The translations under genes and the position numbers were made by a program. From contig JADLSH010000145.1 of assembly GCA_016169945.1 (NCBI GenBank), forward strand, positions 2,355,501-2,419,500: 64,000 bases of DNA, given 5' to 3'. Source of the DNA: Trachythela sp. YZ-2020. Lineage: Eukaryota > Cnidaria > Anthozoa > Malacalcyonacea > Clavulariidae. The notes below the pieces were generated by a model. It worked only from the letters and a program-made list of their open reading frames with translations. It ran no database searches and was not told the origin of the DNA. This document shows positions 22,142 to 36,191 of this stretch, one piece after another; position 1 is the first letter of the stretch; each line of letters starts with the position of its first letter.

Positions 22142-23225
22142 CTAATGCATTGGTGTCGTATTACATAATGCTTATAGCCGTGGCTAATGCAAACAAAATT
22201 GTTGTGTTTATTGCGTATATTATGCTTATATACAGATTATATATATATGTATATATAATACACATATATATTAATGCCAAGTAACCATGTGTTTATCTAA
22301 AAATAACAGACTTTTTTGACAGTAACCACAAGTAACCACAAGTAACCATTTGATTAAATAACTATATATGATATACTTACTTATATAAGCTTACTGATGG
22401 TTACTTGTGGTTACTTGTGGTAACTTGCGCTATTTATACTTGGATGACGATTATTCGTCAACAAATAGCGAATTCACAATTTGTGTGTAACATTAGACAG
22501 TTATATTTGTCCAAAATAACTACACATTGCATCTTATTTGAATGCTTAAAGATGGTTACTTGTGGAGACGTGCGGTTACTTGTGCTCTTTAGACTTTCCC
22601 GCATGATAATTACTTGTCTACAAATAGGAATTCACATTTTGTTTGTAAAATTAGACTTGGTAGTGTATTTGTCCAAATACTTGAAATGTAATTCATGCTA
22701 GCAAATAATTAAGCGATCCAGTCATATATATAGTTCAGGTGTCATTGAACGGCCAATAATAAATATTTCAAATAGTGCCGGCAAGCATAGCTTGTATTAC
22801 AACCACGCAAAATTACAATAATATAGCGCGCGCGTTTTAAGCTACACTATATATAAAATATATATATAGATAGCAAAATCTGCAGCAAACGTAGCTTTAG
22901 GGTACAATTTCATACGAATCACATCTTTATGTGATATAACGATGTTTAAAGAACCACCATAGCAACTTATAAGACTTAATTATCTAGCAAACTAATACCA
23001 ACAAATTCCTAACTAACAGCAAGCCATAAGAAAAACTCAGACTGTCTGAGTATTTTACTGCGTTATCATACTTTTGAAATGTCTGTAACTTGAAAACTAA
23101 ACAAGATATCTTTATGAAACTTTCAGCAAGAATTCAGTGGTAATTGAGCTATTGATTGGTCGATATCATTCCAAGATTAATTATATTGCGTAACAATAGT
23201 TTCATTTTAATATACAAACATAGCA

Positions 23226-23568
23226 CGAATTCATGATTTAACTGCAGAGCAGCGAGCTTTAGCCCTCTTGCTGAGGCGCGAATTCAAATATTCGTATCGG
23301 AAAATTGCGTTAACATGTCAAAGTCGTTTCTAAGAGTTTTTAAGCGGTTTGATACTAAAATAAAAATACCGAAAAGCTGAAAAAGTCTTATCAAGGTCGG
23401 CGTAAATCATTGACACAACGAGATGAGCGCAAACTCAAAAGAGCAATTATTCAACTCCGAGAAAGAAGTCCTAATTTCATACTTATTTTATTTTATTGGT
23501 GTATAATGTTTACTGAATACATGCATACTAGTAGCAAAATATATTTTAAATCTCGCAAATTTGCCTAA
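23226..23568 (+). pseudogene. Transposase remnant, array unit 3
   Basis: ATG at 23,315, followed by a short deletion (AAGTCGTTTC where other units have AAGTCAAGCCTTC) and one A missing in the AAAATAAAAA run, so the second frame is broken. This unit also lacks the preceding M module. Confidence 0.7.
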
Positions 23569-24894
23569 CTAATGCATTGGTGTCGTATTACATAATGCTT
23601 ATAGCCGTGGCTAATGCAAACAAAATTGTTGTGTTTATTGCGTATATTATGCTTATATACAGATTATATATATATGTATATATAATACACATATATATTA
23701 ATGCCAAGTAACCATGTGTTTATCTAAAAATAACAGACTTTTTAGACAGTAATTACAAGTAACCACAAGTAACCATTTGATTAAATAACTATATATGATA
23801 TACTTACTTATATAAGCTTACTGATGGTTACTTGTGGTTACTTGTGTAACTTGCGCTATTTATACTTGGATGACGATTATTCGTCAACAAATAGCGAATT
23901 CACAATTTGTGTGTAACATTAGACAGTTATATTTGTCCAAAATAACTACACATTGCATCTTATTTGAATGCTTAAAGATGGTTACTTGTGGAGACGTGCG
24001 GTTACTTGTGCTCTTTAGACTTTCCTGCATGATAATTACTTGTCTACAAATAGGAATTCACATTTTGTTTGTAAAATTAGACTTGGTAGTGTATTTGTCC
24101 AAATACTTGAAATGTAATTCATGCTAGCAAATAATTAAGCGATCCAGTCATATATATAGTTCAGGTGTCATTGAACGGCCAATAATAAATATTTCAAATA
24201 GTGCCGGCAAGCATAGCTTGTATTACAACCACGCAAAATTACAATAATATAGCGCGCGCGTTTTAAGCTACACTATATATAAAATATATATATAGATAGC
24301 AAAATCTGCAGCAAACGTAGCTTTAGGGTACAATTTCATACGAATCACATCTTTATGTGATATAACGATGTTTAAAGAACCACCATAGCAACTTATAAGA
24401 CTTAATTATCTAGCAAACTAATACCAACAAATTCCTAACTAACAGCAAGCCATAAGAAAACTCAGACAATCAGTGACATTGAAATTTGGGACACTTGTAT
24501 AGAAAGGGTATTTTTGTACACAATTGTGCAAAATTCACTGGTAAACCCCTCCCCGTTTCAATGTTGGTTTATCTGCTGGAAAAAGCATCGACAGCCTAAT
24601 ACGAGACAATAGCATGTAACATAGAAAATGCATGTTAGACTACCAACATTGAAAAGGGGGAAGGGCAATTTTGCCTTTCAGGCTAATCGGTCCAATAATT
24701 ATGTCACTGATTGTCTGAGTATTTTACTGCGTTATCATACTTTTGAAATGTCTGTAACTTGAAAACTAAACAAGATATCTTTATGAAACTTTCAGCAAGA
24801 ATTCAGTGGTAATTGAGCTATTGATTGGTCGATATCATTCCAAGATTAATTATATTGCGTAACAATAGTTTCATTTTAATATACAAACATAGCA

Positions 24895-25241
24895 CGAATT
24901 CATGATTTAACTGCAGAGCAGCGAGCTTTAGCCCTCTTGCTGAGGCGCGAATTCAAATATTCGTATCGGAAAATTGCGTTAACATGTCAAAGTCAAGCCT
25001 TCTAAGAGTTTTTAAGCGGTTTGATACTAAAAATAAAAATACCGAAAAGCTGAAAAAGTCTTATCAAGGTCGGCGTAAATCATTGACACAACGAGATGAG
25101 CGCAAACTCAAAAGAGCAATTATTCAACTCCGAGAAAGAAGTCCTAATTTCATACTTATTTTATTTTATTGGTGTATAATGTTTACTGAATACATGCATA
25201 CTAGTAGCAAAATATATTTTAAATCTCGCAAATTTGCCTAA
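24895..25241 (+). pseudogene. Transposase remnant, array unit 4
   Basis: ATG at 24,984; identical to the consensus over the 85-codon frame. Confidence 0.7.
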
Positions 25242-26569
25242 CTAATGCATTGGTGTCGTATTACATAATGCTTATAGCCGTGGCTAATGCAAACAAAATT
25301 GTTGTGTTTATTGCGTATATTATGCTTATATACAGATTATATATATATGTATATATAATACACATATATATTAATGCCAAGTAACCATGTGTTTATCTAA
25401 AAATAACAGACTTTTTGCACAAGTAACCACAAGTAACCACAAGTAACCATTTGATTAAATAACTATATATGATATACTTACTTATATAAGCTTACTGATG
25501 GTTACTTGTGGTTACTTGTGGTAACTTGCGCTATTTATACTTGGATGACGATTATTCGTCAACAAATAGCGAATTCACAATTTGTGTGTAACATTAGACA
25601 GTTATATTTGTCCAAAATAACTACACATTGCATCTTATTTGAATGCTTAAAGATGGTTACTTGTGGAGACGTGCGGTTACTTGTGCTCTTTAGACTTTCC
25701 CACATGATAATTACTTGTCTACAAATAGGAATTCACATTTTGTTTGTAAATTAGACTTGGTAGTGTATTTGTCCAAATACTTGAAATGTAATTCATGCTA
25801 GCAAATAATTAAGCGATCCAGTCATATATATAGTTCAGGTGTCATTGAACGGCCAATAATAAATATTTCAAATAGTGCCGGCAAGCATAGCTTGTATTAC
25901 AACCACGCAAAATTACAATAATATAGCGCGCGCGTTTTAAGCTACACTATATATAAAATATATATATAGATAGCAAAATCTGCAGCAAACGTAGCTTTAG
26001 GGTACAATTTCATACGAATCACATCTTTATGTGATATAACGATGTTTAAAGAACCACCATAGCAACTTATAAGACTTAATTATCTAGCAAACTAATACCA
26101 ACAAATTCCTAACTAACAGCAAGCCATAAGAAAAACTCAGACAATCAGTGACATTGAAATTTGGGACACTTGTATAGAAAGGGTATTTTTGTACACAATT
26201 GTGCAAAATTCACTGGTAAACCCCTCCCCGTTTCAATGTTGGTTTATCTGCTGGAAAAAGCATCGACAGCCTAATACGAGACAATAGCATGTAACATAGA
26301 AAATGCATGTTAGACTACCAACATTGAAAAGGGGAAGGGCAATTTTGCCTTTTCAGGCTAATCGGTCCAATAATTATGTCACTGATTGTCTGAGTATTTT
26401 ACTGCGTTATCATACTTTTGAAATGTCTGTAACTTGAAAACTAAACAAGATATCTTTATGAAACTTTCAGCAAGAATTCAGTGGTAATTGAGCTATTGAT
26501 TGGTCGATATCATTCCAAGATTAATTATATTGCGTAACAATAGTTTCATTTTAATATACAAACATAGCA

Positions 26570-26916
26570 CGAATTCATGATTTAACTGCAGAGCAGCGAG
26601 CTTTAGCCCTCTTGCTGAGGCGCGAATTCAAATATTCGTATCGGAAAATTGCGTTAACATGTCAAAGTCAAGCCTTCTAAGAGTTTTTAAGCGGTTTGAT
26701 ACTAAAAATAAAAATACCGAAAAGCTGAAAAAGTCTTATCAAGGTCGGCGTAAATCATTGACACAACGAGATGAGCGCAAACTCAAAAGAGCAATTATTC
26801 AACTCCGAGAAAGAAGTCCTAATTTCATACTTATTTTATTTTATTGGTGTATAATGTTTACTGAATACATGCATACTAGTAGCAAAATATATTTTAAATC
26901 TCGCAAATTTGCCTAA
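26570..26916 (+). pseudogene. Transposase remnant, array unit 5
   Basis: ATG at 26,659; consensus 85-codon frame. The flanking M modules of this unit have shortened C and G runs. Confidence 0.7.
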
Positions 26917-28241
26917 CTAATGCATTGGTGTCGTATTACATAATGCTTATAGCCGTGGCTAATGCAAACAAAATTGTTGTGTTTATTGCGTATATTATGC
27001 TTATATACAGATTATATATATATGTATATATAATACACATATATATTAATGCCAAGTAACCATGTGTTTATCTAAAAATAACAGACTTTTTGCACAAGTA
27101 ACCACAAGTAACCACAAGTAACCATTTGATTAAATAACTATATATGATATACTTACTTATATAAGCTTACTGATGGTTACTTGTGGTTACTTGTGGTAAC
27201 TTGCGCTATTTATACTTGGATGACGATTATTCGTCAACAAATAGCGAATTCACAATTTGTGTGTAACATTAGACAGTTATATTTGTCCAAAATAACTACA
27301 CATTGCATCTTATTTGAATGCTTAAAGATGGTTACTTGTGGAGACGTGCGGTTACTTGTGCTCTTTAGACTTTCCGCATGATAATTACTTGTCTACAAAT
27401 AGGAATTCACATTTTGTTTGTAAAATTAGACTTGGTAGTGTATTTGTCCAAATACTTGAAATGTAATTCATGCTAGCAAATAATTAAGCGATCCAGTCAT
27501 ATATATAGTTCAGGTGTCATTGAACGGCCAATAATAAATATTTCAATAGTGCCGGTAAGCATAGCTTGTATTACAACCACGCAAAATTACAATAATATAG
27601 CGCGCGCGTTTTAAGCTACACTATATATAAAATATATATATAGATAGCAAAATCTGCAGCAAACGTAGCTTTAGGGTACAATTTCATACGAATCACATCT
27701 TTATGTGATATAACGATGTTTAAAGAACCACCATAGCAACTTATAAGACTTAATTATCTAGCAAACTAATACCAACAAATTCCTAACTAACAGCAAGCCA
27801 TAAGAAAAACTCAGACAATCAGTGACATTGAAATTTGGGACACTTGTATAGAAAGGGTATTTTTGTACACAATTGTGCAAAATTCACTGGTAAACCCTCC
27901 CCGTTTCAATGTTGGTTTATCTGCTGGAAAAAGCATCGACAGCCTAATACGAGACAATAGCATGTAACATAGAAAATGCATGTTAGACTACCAACATTGA
28001 AAAGGGGAAGGCAATTTTGCCTTTTCAGGCTAATCGGTCCAATAATTATGTCACTGATTGTCTGAGTATTTTACTGCGTTATCATACTTTTGAAATGTCT
28101 GTAACTTGAAAACTAAACAAGATATCTTTATGAAACTTTCAGCAAGAATTCAGTGGTAATTGAGCTATTGATTGGTCGATATCATTCCAAGATTAATTAT
28201 ATTGCGTAACAATAGTTTCATTTTAATATACAAACATAGCA

Positions 28242-28587
28242 CGAATTCATGATTTAACTGCAGAGCAGCGAGCTTTAGCCCTCTTGCTGAGGCGCGAATT
28301 CAAATATTCGTATCGGAAAATTGCGTTAACATGTCAAAGTCAAGCCTTCTAAGAGTTTTTAAGCGGTTTGATACTAAAAATAAAAATACCGAAAAGCTGA
28401 AAAGTCTTATCAAGGTCGGCGTAAATCATTGACACAACGAGATGAGCGCAAACTCAAAAGAGCAATTATTCAACTCCGAGAAAGAAGTCCTAATTTCATA
28501 CTTATTTTATTTTATTGGTGTATAATGTTTACTGAATACATGCATACTAGTAGCAAAATATATTTTAAATCTCGCAAATTTGCTTAA
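28242..28587 (+). pseudogene. Transposase remnant, array unit 6
   Basis: ATG at 28,331, then one A lost in CTGAAAAAGTC, which breaks the frame after about 25 codons. The end also has TTTGCTTAA for TTTGCCTAA. Further on, the unit shows GTAATCATTAGTAACC, a variant shared only with unit 7. Confidence 0.7.
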
Positions 28588-29910
28588 CTAATGCATTGGT
28601 GTCGTATTACATAATGCTTATAGCCGTGGCTAATGCAAACAAAATTGTTGTGTTTATTGCGTATATTATGCTTATATACAGATTATATATATATGTATAT
28701 ATAATACACATATATATTAATGCCAAGTAACCATGTGTTTATCTAAAAATAACAGACTTTTTAACAGTAATCATTAGTAACCACAAGTAACCATTTGATT
28801 AAATAACTATATATGATATACTTACTTATATAAGCTTACTGATGGTTACTTGTGGTTACTTGTGGTAACTTGCGCTATTTATACTTGGATGACGATTATT
28901 CGTCAACAAATAGCGAATTCACAATTTGTGTGTAACATTAGACAGTTATATTTGTCCAAAATAACTACACATTGCATCTTATTTGAATGCTTAAAGATGG
29001 TTACTTGTGGAGACGTGCGGTTACTTGTGCTCTTTAGACTTTCCCGCATGATAATTACTTGTCTACAAATAGGGAATTCACATTTTGTTTGTAAAATTAG
29101 ACTTGGTAGTGTATTTGTCCAAATACTTGAAATGTAATTCATGCTAGCAATAATTAAGCGATCCAGTCATATATATAGTTCAGGTGTCATTGAACGGCCA
29201 ATAATAAATATTTCAATAGTGCCGGCAAGCATAGCTTGTATTACAACCACGCAAAATTACAATAATATAGCGCGCGTTTTAAGCTACACTATATATAAAA
29301 TATATATATAGATAGCAAAATCTGCAGCAAACGTAGCTTTAGGGTACAATTTCATACGAATCACATCTTTATGTGATATAACGATGTTTAAAGAACCACC
29401 ATAGCAACTTATAAGACTTAATTATCTAGCAAACTAATACCAACAAATTCCTAACTAACAGCAAGCCATAAGAAAAACTCAGACAATCAGTGACATTGAA
29501 ATTTGGGACACTTGTATAGAAAGGGTATTTTTGTACACAATTGTGCAAAATTCACTGGTAAACCTCCCCGTTTCAATGTTGGTTTATCTGCTGGAAAAGC
29601 ATCGACAGCCTAATACGAGACAATAGCATGTAACATAGAAAATGCATGTTAGACTACCAACATTGAAAAGGGGGAAGGGGGCAATTTTGCCTTTCAGGCT
29701 AATCGGTCCAATAATTATGTCACTGATTGTCTGAGTATTTTACTGCGTTATCATACTTTTGAAATGTCTGTAACTTTGAAAACTAAACAAGATATCTTTA
29801 TGAAACTTTCAGCAAGAATTCAGTGGTAATTGAGCTATTGATTGGTCGATATCATTCCAAGATTAATTATATTGCGTAACAATAGTTTCATTTAATATAC
29901 AAACATAGCA

Positions 29911-30257
29911 CGAATTCATGATTTAACTGCAGAGCAGCGAGCTTTAGCCCTCTTGCTGAGGCGCGAATTCAAATATTCGTATCGGAAAATTGCGTTAACA
30001 TGTCAAAGTCAAGCCTTCTAAGAGTTTTTAAGCGGTTTGATACTAAAAATAAAAATACCGAAAAGCTGAAAAAGTCTTATCAAGGTCGGCGTAAATCATT
30101 GACACAACGAGATGAGCGCAAACTCAAAAGAGCAATTATTCAAATAAGAGAAAGAAGTCCTAATTTCATACTTATTTTATTTTATTGGTGTATAATGTTT
30201 ACTGAATACATGCATACTAGTAGCAAAATATATTTTAAATCTCGCAAATTTGCCTAA
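29911..30257 (+). pseudogene. Transposase remnant, array unit 7
   Basis: ATG at 30,000; 85-codon frame with RAIIQIRERSP (CTC CGA changed to ATA AGA). The same S module carries the first copy of the 0.43-kb insertion. Confidence 0.7.
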
Positions 30258-30945
30258 CTAATGCATTGGTGTCGTATTACATAATGCTTATAGCCGTGGC
30301 TAATGCAAACAAAATTGTTGTGTTTATTGCGTATATTATGCTTATATACAGATTATATATATATGTATATATAATACACATATATATTAATGCCAAGTAA
30401 CCATGTGTTTATCTAAAAAAATAACAGTTTTTTTAGACAGTAATCATTAGTAACTACAAGTAACCATTTGATTAAATAACTATATATGATATACTTACTT
30501 ATATAAGCTTACTGATGGTTACTTGTGGTTACTTGTGGTAACTTGCGCTATTTATACTTGGATGACGATTATTCGTCAACAAATAGCGAATTCACAATTT
30601 GTGTGTAACATTAGACAGTTATATTTGTCCAAAATAACTACACATTGCATCTTATTTGAATGCTTAAAGATGGTTACTTGTGGAGACGTGCGGTTACTTG
30701 TGCTCTTTAGACTTTCCCGCATGATAATTACTTGTCTACAAATAGGGAATTCACATTTTGTTTGTAAAATTAGACTTGGTAGTGTATTTGTCCAAATACT
30801 TGAAATGTAATTCATGCTAGCAAATAATTAAGCGATCCAGTCATATATATAGTTCAGGTGTCATTGAACGGCCAATAATAAATATTTCAAATAGTGCCGG
30901 CAAGCATAGCTTGTATTACAACCACGCAAAATTACAATAATATAG

Positions 30946-31382
30946 AGGGCCCTGTACTGGTTTTGCGGGATGGCGTGATCGGCCAAAATATTAGGCGGTA
31001 TTCGGGATTTTATGAAAATATTCGTCGGGAAGCGGGATTTGAAATCATCGGCGAGAGCGGGATTGTTAAGAATAACATGGCGAGATGCGGTAATTTAGCC
31101 GATAATTTGTCGGTATACGGGATATATAATACCAATTCCAGCCGTTTATCAATTACTTTTTATGTTCTGCTGTCATCTGTGACCATTTTTTTCATGCAGT
31201 AGTCATTGAACCGCGTTCTTTCGCCATTTGCTGCCTACCTCTAAGTGTTCCAGATCGTAAATACTTTGAAAAGTATCAGAAAACGGCGGGAACGGGAAAT
31301 TGAAATGAGACATGGCGGGATTCGGGAATTGAAGAGGAAATCGGTCGGGATGGCGGGATTTCGGAAGCCAGTACAGGGCCCT
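30946..31382. mobile_element. hAT-like MITE inside array unit 7
   Basis: The inverted ends AGGGCCCTGTACTGG and CCAGTACAGGGCCCT bound a 437-bp insertion. The other units read ACAATAATATAGCGCGC without a break. The flanks repeat AATATAG, giving a target duplication of 7 bp, or 8 bp with one mismatch. Inside are many GCGGGA/CGGGAT motifs and no transposase. The superfamily is inferred from the duplication length. Confidence 0.85.
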
Positions 31383-32039
31383 CAATATAGCGCGCGCGTT
31401 TTAAGCTACACTATATATAAAATATATATATAGATAGCAAAATCTGCAGCAAACGTAGCTTTAGGGTACAATTTCATACGAATCACATCTTTATGTGATA
31501 TAACGATGTTTAAAGAACCACCATAGCAACTTATAAGACTTAATTATCTAGCAAACTAATACCAACAAATTCCTAACTAACAGCAAGCCATAAGAAAAAC
31601 TCAGACAATCAGTGACATTGAAATTTGGGACACTTGTATAGAAAGGGTATTTTTGTACACAATTGTGCAAAATTCACTGGTAAAACCCATTCTCAAGTTT
31701 CAATGTTGGTTTATTTGCTGGAAATGCATCGACAGCCTAATACGAGACAATAGCATGTAACATAGAAAATGCATGTTAGACTACCAACATTGAAAAGGGG
31801 GGAGGGGGGCAATTTTGCCTTTTCAGGCTAATCGGTCCAATAATTATGTCACTGATTGTCTGAGTATTTTACTGCGTTATCATACTTTGAAATGTCTGTA
31901 ACTTGAAAAACTAAACAAGATATCTTTATGAAACTTTCAGCAAGAATTCAGTGGTAATTGAGCTATTGATTGGTCGATATCATTCCAAGATTAATTATAT
32001 TGCGTAACAATAGTTTCATTTTAATATACAAACATAGCA

Positions 32040-32385
32040 CGAATTCATGATTTAACTGCAGAGCAGCGAGCTTTAGCCCTCTTGCTGAGGCGCGAATTCA
32101 AATATTCGTATCGGAAAATTGCGTTAACATGTCAAAGTCAAGCCTTCTAAGAGTTTTTGCCGGTTTGATACTAAAAATAAAAATACCGAAAAGCTGAAAA
32201 AGTCTTATCAAGGTCGGCGTAAATCATTGACACAACGAGATGAGCGCAAACTCAAAAGAGCAATTATTCAACTCCGAGAAAGAAGTCCTAATTTCATACT
32301 TATTTTATTTTATTGGTGTATAATGTTTACTGAATACATGCATACTAGTAGCAAAATATTTTTTAAATCTCGCAAATTTGCCTAA
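32040..32385 (+). pseudogene. Transposase remnant, array unit 8
   Basis: ATG at 32,129; GTTTTTGCCGGTTT replaces GTTTTTAAGCGGTTT, which shifts the frame. Several point differences downstream (TTACGTAATCC, GCCGCGGC, TATTGCGCATATTATCC) make this the most diverged S copy. Confidence 0.7.
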
Positions 32386-33072
32386 CTAATGCATTGGTGT
32401 CGTATTACGTAATCCTTATAGCCGCGGCTAATGCAAACAAAATTGTTGTGTTTATTGCGCATATTATCCTTATATACAGAGAATATATATATGTATATAT
32501 AATACACATATATATTAATGCCAAGTAACCATGTGTTTAGCTAAAAATAACAGACTTTTTGCACAAGTAACCACAAGTAACCACAAGTAACCATTTGATT
32601 AAATAACTATATATGATATACTTACTTATATAAGCTTACTGATGGTTACTTGTGGTTACTTGTGGTAACTTGCGCTATTTATACTTGGATGACGATTATT
32701 CGTCAACAAATAGCGAATTCACAATTTGTGTGTAACATTAGACAGTTATATTTGTCCAAAATAACTACACATTGCATCTTATTTGAATGCTTAAAGATGG
32801 TTACTTGTGGAGACGTGCGGTTACTTGTGCTCTTTAGACTTTCCCGCATGATAATTACTTGTCTACAAATAGGGAATTCACATTTTGTTTGTAAAATTAG
32901 ACTTGGTAGTGTATTTGTCCAAATACTTGAAATGTAATTCATGCTAGCAAATAATTAAGCGATCCAGTCATATATATAGTTCAGGTGTCATTGAACGGCC
33001 AATAATAAATATTTCAAATAGTGCCGGCAAGCATAGCTTGTATTACAACCACGCAAAATTACAATAATATAG

Positions 33073-33502
33073 AGGGCCCTGTACTGGTTTTGCGGGATGG
33101 CGTGATCGGCCAAAATATTAGGCGGTATTTTATGAAAATATTCGTCGGGAAGCGGGATTTGAAATCATCGGCGAGAGCGGGATTGTTAAGAATAACATGG
33201 CGAGATGCGGTAATTTAGCCGATAATTTGTCGGTATACGGGATATATAATACCAATTCCAGCCGTTTATCAATTACTTTTTATGTTCTGCTGTCATCTGT
33301 GACCATTTTTTTCATGCAGTAGTCATTGAACCGCGTTCTTTCGCCATTTGCTGCCTACCCTCTAAGTGTTCCAGATCGTAAATACTTGAAAAGTATCAGA
33401 AAACGGCGGGAACGGGAAATTGAAATGAGACATGGCGGGATTCGGGAATTGAAGAGGAAATCGGTCGGGATGGCGGGATTTCGGAAGCCAGTACAGGGCC
33501 CT
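33073..33502. mobile_element. Second copy of the hAT-like MITE, array unit 8
   Basis: It has the same ends, the same insertion point in S and the same flanking AATATAG as the copy at 30,946, so the two arose by unit duplication after one insertion. It differs by a short deletion near 33,127 (GGTATTTTATGAA against GGTATTCGGGATTTTATGAA) and by single-base indels. Confidence 0.85.
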
Positions 33503-34159
33503 CAATATAGCGCGCGCGTTTTAAGCTACACTATATATAAAATATATATATAGATAGCAAAATCTGCAGCAAACGTAGCTTTAGGGTACAATTTCATACG
33601 AATCACATCTTTATGTGATATAACGATGTTTAAAGAACCACCATAGCAACTTATAAGACTTAATTATCTAGCAAACTAATACCAACAAATTCCTAACTAA
33701 CAGCAAGCCATAAGAAAAACTCAGACAATCAGTGACATTGAAATTTGGGACACTTGTATAGAAAGGGTATTTTTGTACACAATTGTGCAAAATTCACTGG
33801 TAAACCCCCTCCCCCGTTTCAATGTTGGTTTATCTGCTGGAAAAAGCATCGACAGCCTAATACGAGACAATAGCATGTAACATAGAAAATGCATGTTAGA
33901 CTACCAACATTGAAAAGGGGGGAGGGGGGCAATTTTGCCTTTTCAGGCTAATCGGTCCAATAATTATGTCACTGATTGTCTGAGTATTTTACTGCGTTAT
34001 CATACTTTTGAAATGTCTGTAACTTGAAAACTAAACAAGATATCTTTATGAAACTTTCAGCAAGAATTCAGTGGTAATTGAGCTATTGATTGGTCGATAT
34101 CATTCCAAGATTAATTATATTGCGTAACAATAGTTTCATTTTAATATACAAACATAGCA

Positions 34160-34506
34160 CGAATTCATGATTTAACTGCAGAGCAGCGAGCTTTAGCCCT
34201 CTTGCTGAGGCGCGAATTCAAATATTCGTATCGGAAAATTGCGTTAACATGTCAAAGTCAAGCCTTCTAAGAGTTTTTAAGCGGTTTGATACTAAAAATA
34301 AAAATACCGAAAAGCTGAAAAAGTCTTATCAAGGTCGGCGTAAATCATTGACACAACGAGATGAGCGCAAACTCAAAAGAGCAATTATTCAACTCCGAGA
34401 AAGAAGTCCTAATTTCATACTTATTTTATTTTATTGGTGTATAATGTTTACTGAATACATGCATACTAGTAGCAAAATATATTTTAAATCTCGCAAATTT
34501 GCCTAA
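34160..34506 (+). pseudogene. Transposase remnant, array unit 9
   Basis: ATG at 34,249; consensus 85-codon frame. Confidence 0.7.
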
Positions 34507-35841
34507 CTAATGCATTGGTGTCGTATTACATAATGCTTATAGCCGTGGCTAATGCAAACAAAATTGTTGTGTTTATTGCGTATATTATGCTTATATACAG
34601 ATTATATATATATGTATATATAATACACATATATATTAATGCCAAGTAACCATGTGTTTATCTAAAAATAACAGACTTTTTGCACAAGTAATCACAAGTA
34701 ACCACAAGTAACCATTTGATTAAATAACTATATATGATATACTTACTTATATAAGCTTACTGATGGTTACTTGTGGTTACTTGTGGTAACTTGCGCTATT
34801 TATACTTGGATGACGATTATTCGTCAACAAATAGCGAATTCACAATTTGTGTGTAACATTAGACAGTTATATTTGTCCAAAATAACTACACATTGCATCT
34901 TATTTGAATGCTTAAAGATGGTTACTTGTGGAGACGTGCGGTTACTTGTGTTTTAGACTTTCCCGCATGATAATTACTTGTCTACAAATAGGGAATTCAC
35001 ATTTTGTTTGTAAAATTAGACTTGGTAGTGTATTTGTCCAAATACTTGAAATGTAATTCATGCTAGCAAATAATTAAGCGATCCAGTCATATATATAGTT
35101 CAGGTGTCATTGAACGGCCAATAATAAATATTTCAATAGTGCCGGCAAGCATAGCTTGTATTACAACCACGCAAAATTACAATAATATAGCGCGCGCGCG
35201 TTTTTAAGCTACACTATATATAAAATATATATATAGATAGCAAAATCTGCAGCAAACGTAGCTTTAGGGTACAATTTCATACGAATCACATCTTTATGTG
35301 ATATAACGATGTTTAAAGAACCACCATAGCAACTTATAAGACTTAATTATCTAGCAAACTAATACCAACAAATTCCTAACTAACAGCAAGCCATAAGAAA
35401 AACTCAGACAATCAGTGACATTGAAATTTGGGACACTTGTATAGAAAGGGTATTTTTGTACACAATTGTGCAAAATTCACTGGTAAACCCTCCCCGTTTC
35501 AATGTTGGTTTATCTGCTGGAAAAAGCATCGACAGCCTAATACGAGACAATAGCATGTAACATATAGAAAATGCATGTTAGACTACCAACATTGAAAAGG
35601 GGGGAGGGGGGCAATTTTGCCTTTTCAGGCTAATCGGTCCAATAATTATGTCACTGATTGTCTGAGTATTTTACTGCGTTATCATACTTTTGAAATGTCT
35701 GTAACTTGAAAACTAAACAAGATATCTTTATGAAACTTTCAGCAAGAATTCAGTGGTAATTGAGCTATTGATTGGTCGATATCATTCCAAGATTAATTAT
35801 ATTGCGTAACAATAGTTTCATTTTAATATACAAACATAGCA

Positions 35842-36191
35842 CGAATTCATGATTTAACTGCAGAGCAGCGAGCTTTAGCCCTCTTGCTGAGGCGCGAATT
35901 CAAATATTCGTATCGGAAAATTGCGTTAACATGTCAAAGTCAAGCCTTCTAAGAGTTTTTAAGCGGTTTGATACTAAAAATAAAAATACCGAAAAGCTGA
36001 AAAAGTCTTATCAAGGTCGGCGTAAATCATTGACACAACGAGATGAGCGCAAACTCAAAAGAGCAATTATGAAACTCGATCGAGAAAGAAGTCCTAATTT
36101 CATACTTATTTTATTTTATTGGTGTATAATGTTTACTGAATACATGCATACTAGTAGCAAAATATATTTTAAATCTCGCAAATTTGCCTAA
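35842..36191 (+). pseudogene. Transposase remnant, array unit 10
   Basis: ATG at 35,931; 86 codons, with RAIMKLDRERSP (ATGAAACTCGATCGAGAAAG) in place of RAIIQLRERSP. This variant is shared only with unit 11. Confidence 0.7.

Noticed and set aside
22405..22701. Recurrent frame of about 95 codons in each array unit (WLLVVTCAIYTW...) and its minus-strand partner
   Set aside because: It opens at TTG in the short GGTTACTTGTGG repeats, has no family resemblance, and is cut by single-base indels in several units. It recurs only because the units are nearly identical.
30894..31433. Frames across the 0.43-kb MITE in unit 7 and its copy in unit 8
   Set aside because: They start in array sequence and run through an inverted-repeat insertion; the copy in unit 8 has a different frame because of a small deletion. 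No protein features.
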